From NCBI GenBank assembly GCA_030428585.1, contig JAUIDL010000043.1:1-6239 (forward strand): a DNA stretch of 6,239 bases, written 5' to 3'. The position numbers were made by a program, and so were the translations under genes. How positions within the stretch are numbered: position 1 is the first letter of the stretch; each line of letters begins with the position of its first letter. Shown one piece after another: positions 5,672 to 6,239 of this stretch. The DNA comes from a bacterium. Its GTDB lineage: Bacteria > Patescibacteriota > Saccharimonadia > Saccharimonadales > Saccharimonadaceae. The notes under the pieces were generated by a model. The model was not told the origin of the DNA. It ran no database searches and saw nothing but the letters and a program-made list of their open reading frames with translations.

Positions 5672-5685
5672 CAAACGTCGATGGT

Positions 5686-5784
5686 ATGGTCTACAGTCGT
5701 CCAGCAATTGCGGTCGAGCTAGAAGAGATACCGCCACGGAGAGTGCCGGCACTTACAAGCTCACTACGAGCGCTCCTTCACTAA
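5686..5784 (+). CDS. Possible 32-codon small ORF, or displaced tail of the orphan gene
   Basis: ATG 5686 to TAA 5784 encodes a 32-residue peptide beginning MVYSRPAIAVELEE, followed by PPRR and a short leucine-rich end. The frame is -1 relative to the preceding gene and stays open upstream to 5593, overlapping that gene's end. No Shine-Dalgarno sequence precedes the ATG, which is 14 bases after the preceding stop, so translation would need reinitiation. The stop lies 19 bases before the terminator, the same kind of spacing as the other units here. Three explanations fit: a real small gene, the original C-terminus of the 145-aa protein separated by a frameshift or sequencing error, or chance. 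I see no slippery heptamer for programmed frameshifting. Confidence 0.3.
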   Translation: MVYSRPAIAVELEEIPPRRVPALTSSLRALLH

Positions 5785-5803
5785 CCACCCTCAAGGTCCA
5801 CAC

Positions 5804-5839
5804 GGCCGCCCCCACCCAAGGGGCGGCCATTACCTTTTT
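5804..5839 (+). terminator. Terminator after the second orphan unit
   Basis: A perfect 9-bp GC stem, GGCCGCCCC (5804-5812) with GGGGCGGCC (5820-5828), and a 7-base loop, followed by ATTACCTTTTT. The T-run is on the plus strand only, so it serves the rightward genes; no T-run follows the hairpin for the convergent rmuC. Confidence 0.88.
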
Positions 5840-5845
5840 CAAAAC

Positions 5846-6239
5846 TTATTCGTCGTCCTGTGGGCGATCGATCAGTAGTGGCTCGACGCTCTTTTGCCCA
5901 TCGGCAATTTTGACGACATCAGTATCAACCTTCGCGAGTTCTTTGTGTGCGGTGTTGTAGTGATTCACGGTGGTCGATAGCGACTTCCCTAATTTCTGCA
6001 TGTAGCCATCGAAACTAGAGATATGGCGGCCAAGTTTCCCGACTTGGATTTGAATATCTTTGGCCTGCTCTTCGATTTGTAGGCTGCGCAGTCCCTGTAA
6101 CACCGTTTGTAAGTACGCCATAAAGCTCGTCGGGCTGACAATTACAACTTTTTTTTCACGGAACGCGTATTCAATCAGATCACGAGCACTGGTGCCCGTT
6201 CCAACATCACCAATCAACAAATCGTAATATAGCGACTCA
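5846..6239 (-). CDS. rmuC: RmuC-family DNA recombination protein, C-terminal part (N-terminus beyond window)
   Basis: RmuC proteins limit DNA inversions and rearrangements in Escherichia coli and have a restriction-endonuclease-like core; the biochemical activity is poorly defined. The visible 130 residues are the conserved C-terminal part: ESLYYDLL at the edge, then YAFREKKVVIVSPTSFMAYLQ and a helical segment containing LRSLQIEEQAKDIQ, matching the family's conserved stretch of a hydrophobic strand, SP, a T/S-F and a Y/L-LQ, followed by the QIEE helix. The next 60 residues are a long helix with coiled-coil character (LGKSLSTTVNHYN), and the protein ends in an acidic QDDE tail at TAA. The reading frame is open to the right edge; the TTG at 6220 is not the start, because family residues lie upstream of it. 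The gene is convergent with the orphan genes. Confidence 0.88.
   Translation of the reverse strand, partial: ESLYYDLLIGDVGTGTSARDLIEYAFREKKVVIVSPTSFMAYLQTVLQGLRSLQIEEQAKDIQIQVGKLGRHISSFDGYMQKLGKSLSTTVNHYNTAHKELAKVDTDVVKIADGQKSVEPLLIDRPQDDE

Noticed and set aside
6220..6239. TTG at 6220 as the start of the minus-strand gene at the right edge
   Set aside because: In-frame residues upstream (ESLYYD) continue the conserved RmuC family sequence, so the true start lies outside the window.

Overview
The window reads as an ordinary bacterial chromosome segment, most likely from a Candidate Phyla Radiation (Patescibacteria) lineage such as Saccharibacteria. That placement is an inference from the divergent wording of PheT and PheS motifs, the small genes with no recognisable family, and a lysine/alanine-tailed aquaporin; no phylogenetic marker was searched. 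UGA works as a normal stop: pheS ends in TGA at a canonical PheS C-terminus, and 783 codons of pheT contain no in-frame TGA. This argues against the UGA-glycine code of Gracilibacteria/Absconditabacteria and against the Mycoplasma code.

Layout. Positions 1-3361 (minus strand) hold pheS and pheT, the two subunits of phenylalanyl-tRNA synthetase, joined by a 4-base ATGA overlap; pheT runs off the left edge just inside its last domain. Upstream on the same strand, 3419-3658 encodes a 79-residue single-pass membrane protein. It is divergent from an aquaporin-superfamily channel gene at 3733-4569 (plus strand) across a 74-bp spacer carrying two back-to-back extended -10 promoters. Two plus-strand orphan genes follow, at 4698-5108 and 5234-5671, each with its own extended -10 promoter, strong Shine-Dalgarno sequence and downstream hairpin. 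A 32-codon reading frame sits between the second orphan stop and its terminator. The right edge (5846-6239, minus strand) is the C-terminal part of an RmuC-family protein, convergent with the orphan genes.

Function and regulation. pheST is housekeeping translation machinery; the aquaporin is a membrane channel; RmuC belongs to DNA maintenance. The plus-strand genes look like independent single-gene transcription units, each ending in a hairpin, rather than one operon. All three plus-strand promoters and the 79-residue gene use TGn-extended -10 boxes. The 79-residue gene appears leaderless, and pheS appears to have a leader of only about five bases.

Most interesting points. The channel has valine where the arginine of the aquaporin selectivity filter normally follows the second NPA motif, and it carries a roughly 60-residue N-terminal extension with no acidic residues before Glu61. 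The 79-residue gene has a -10 box only 6 bases from its start codon. A perfect 12-bp palindrome covers the predicted pheS transcription start. The two orphan genes share the same unit architecture and may be distant relatives. I saw no CRISPR array, insertion sequence, tRNA or rRNA gene, and no defence or secretion system.
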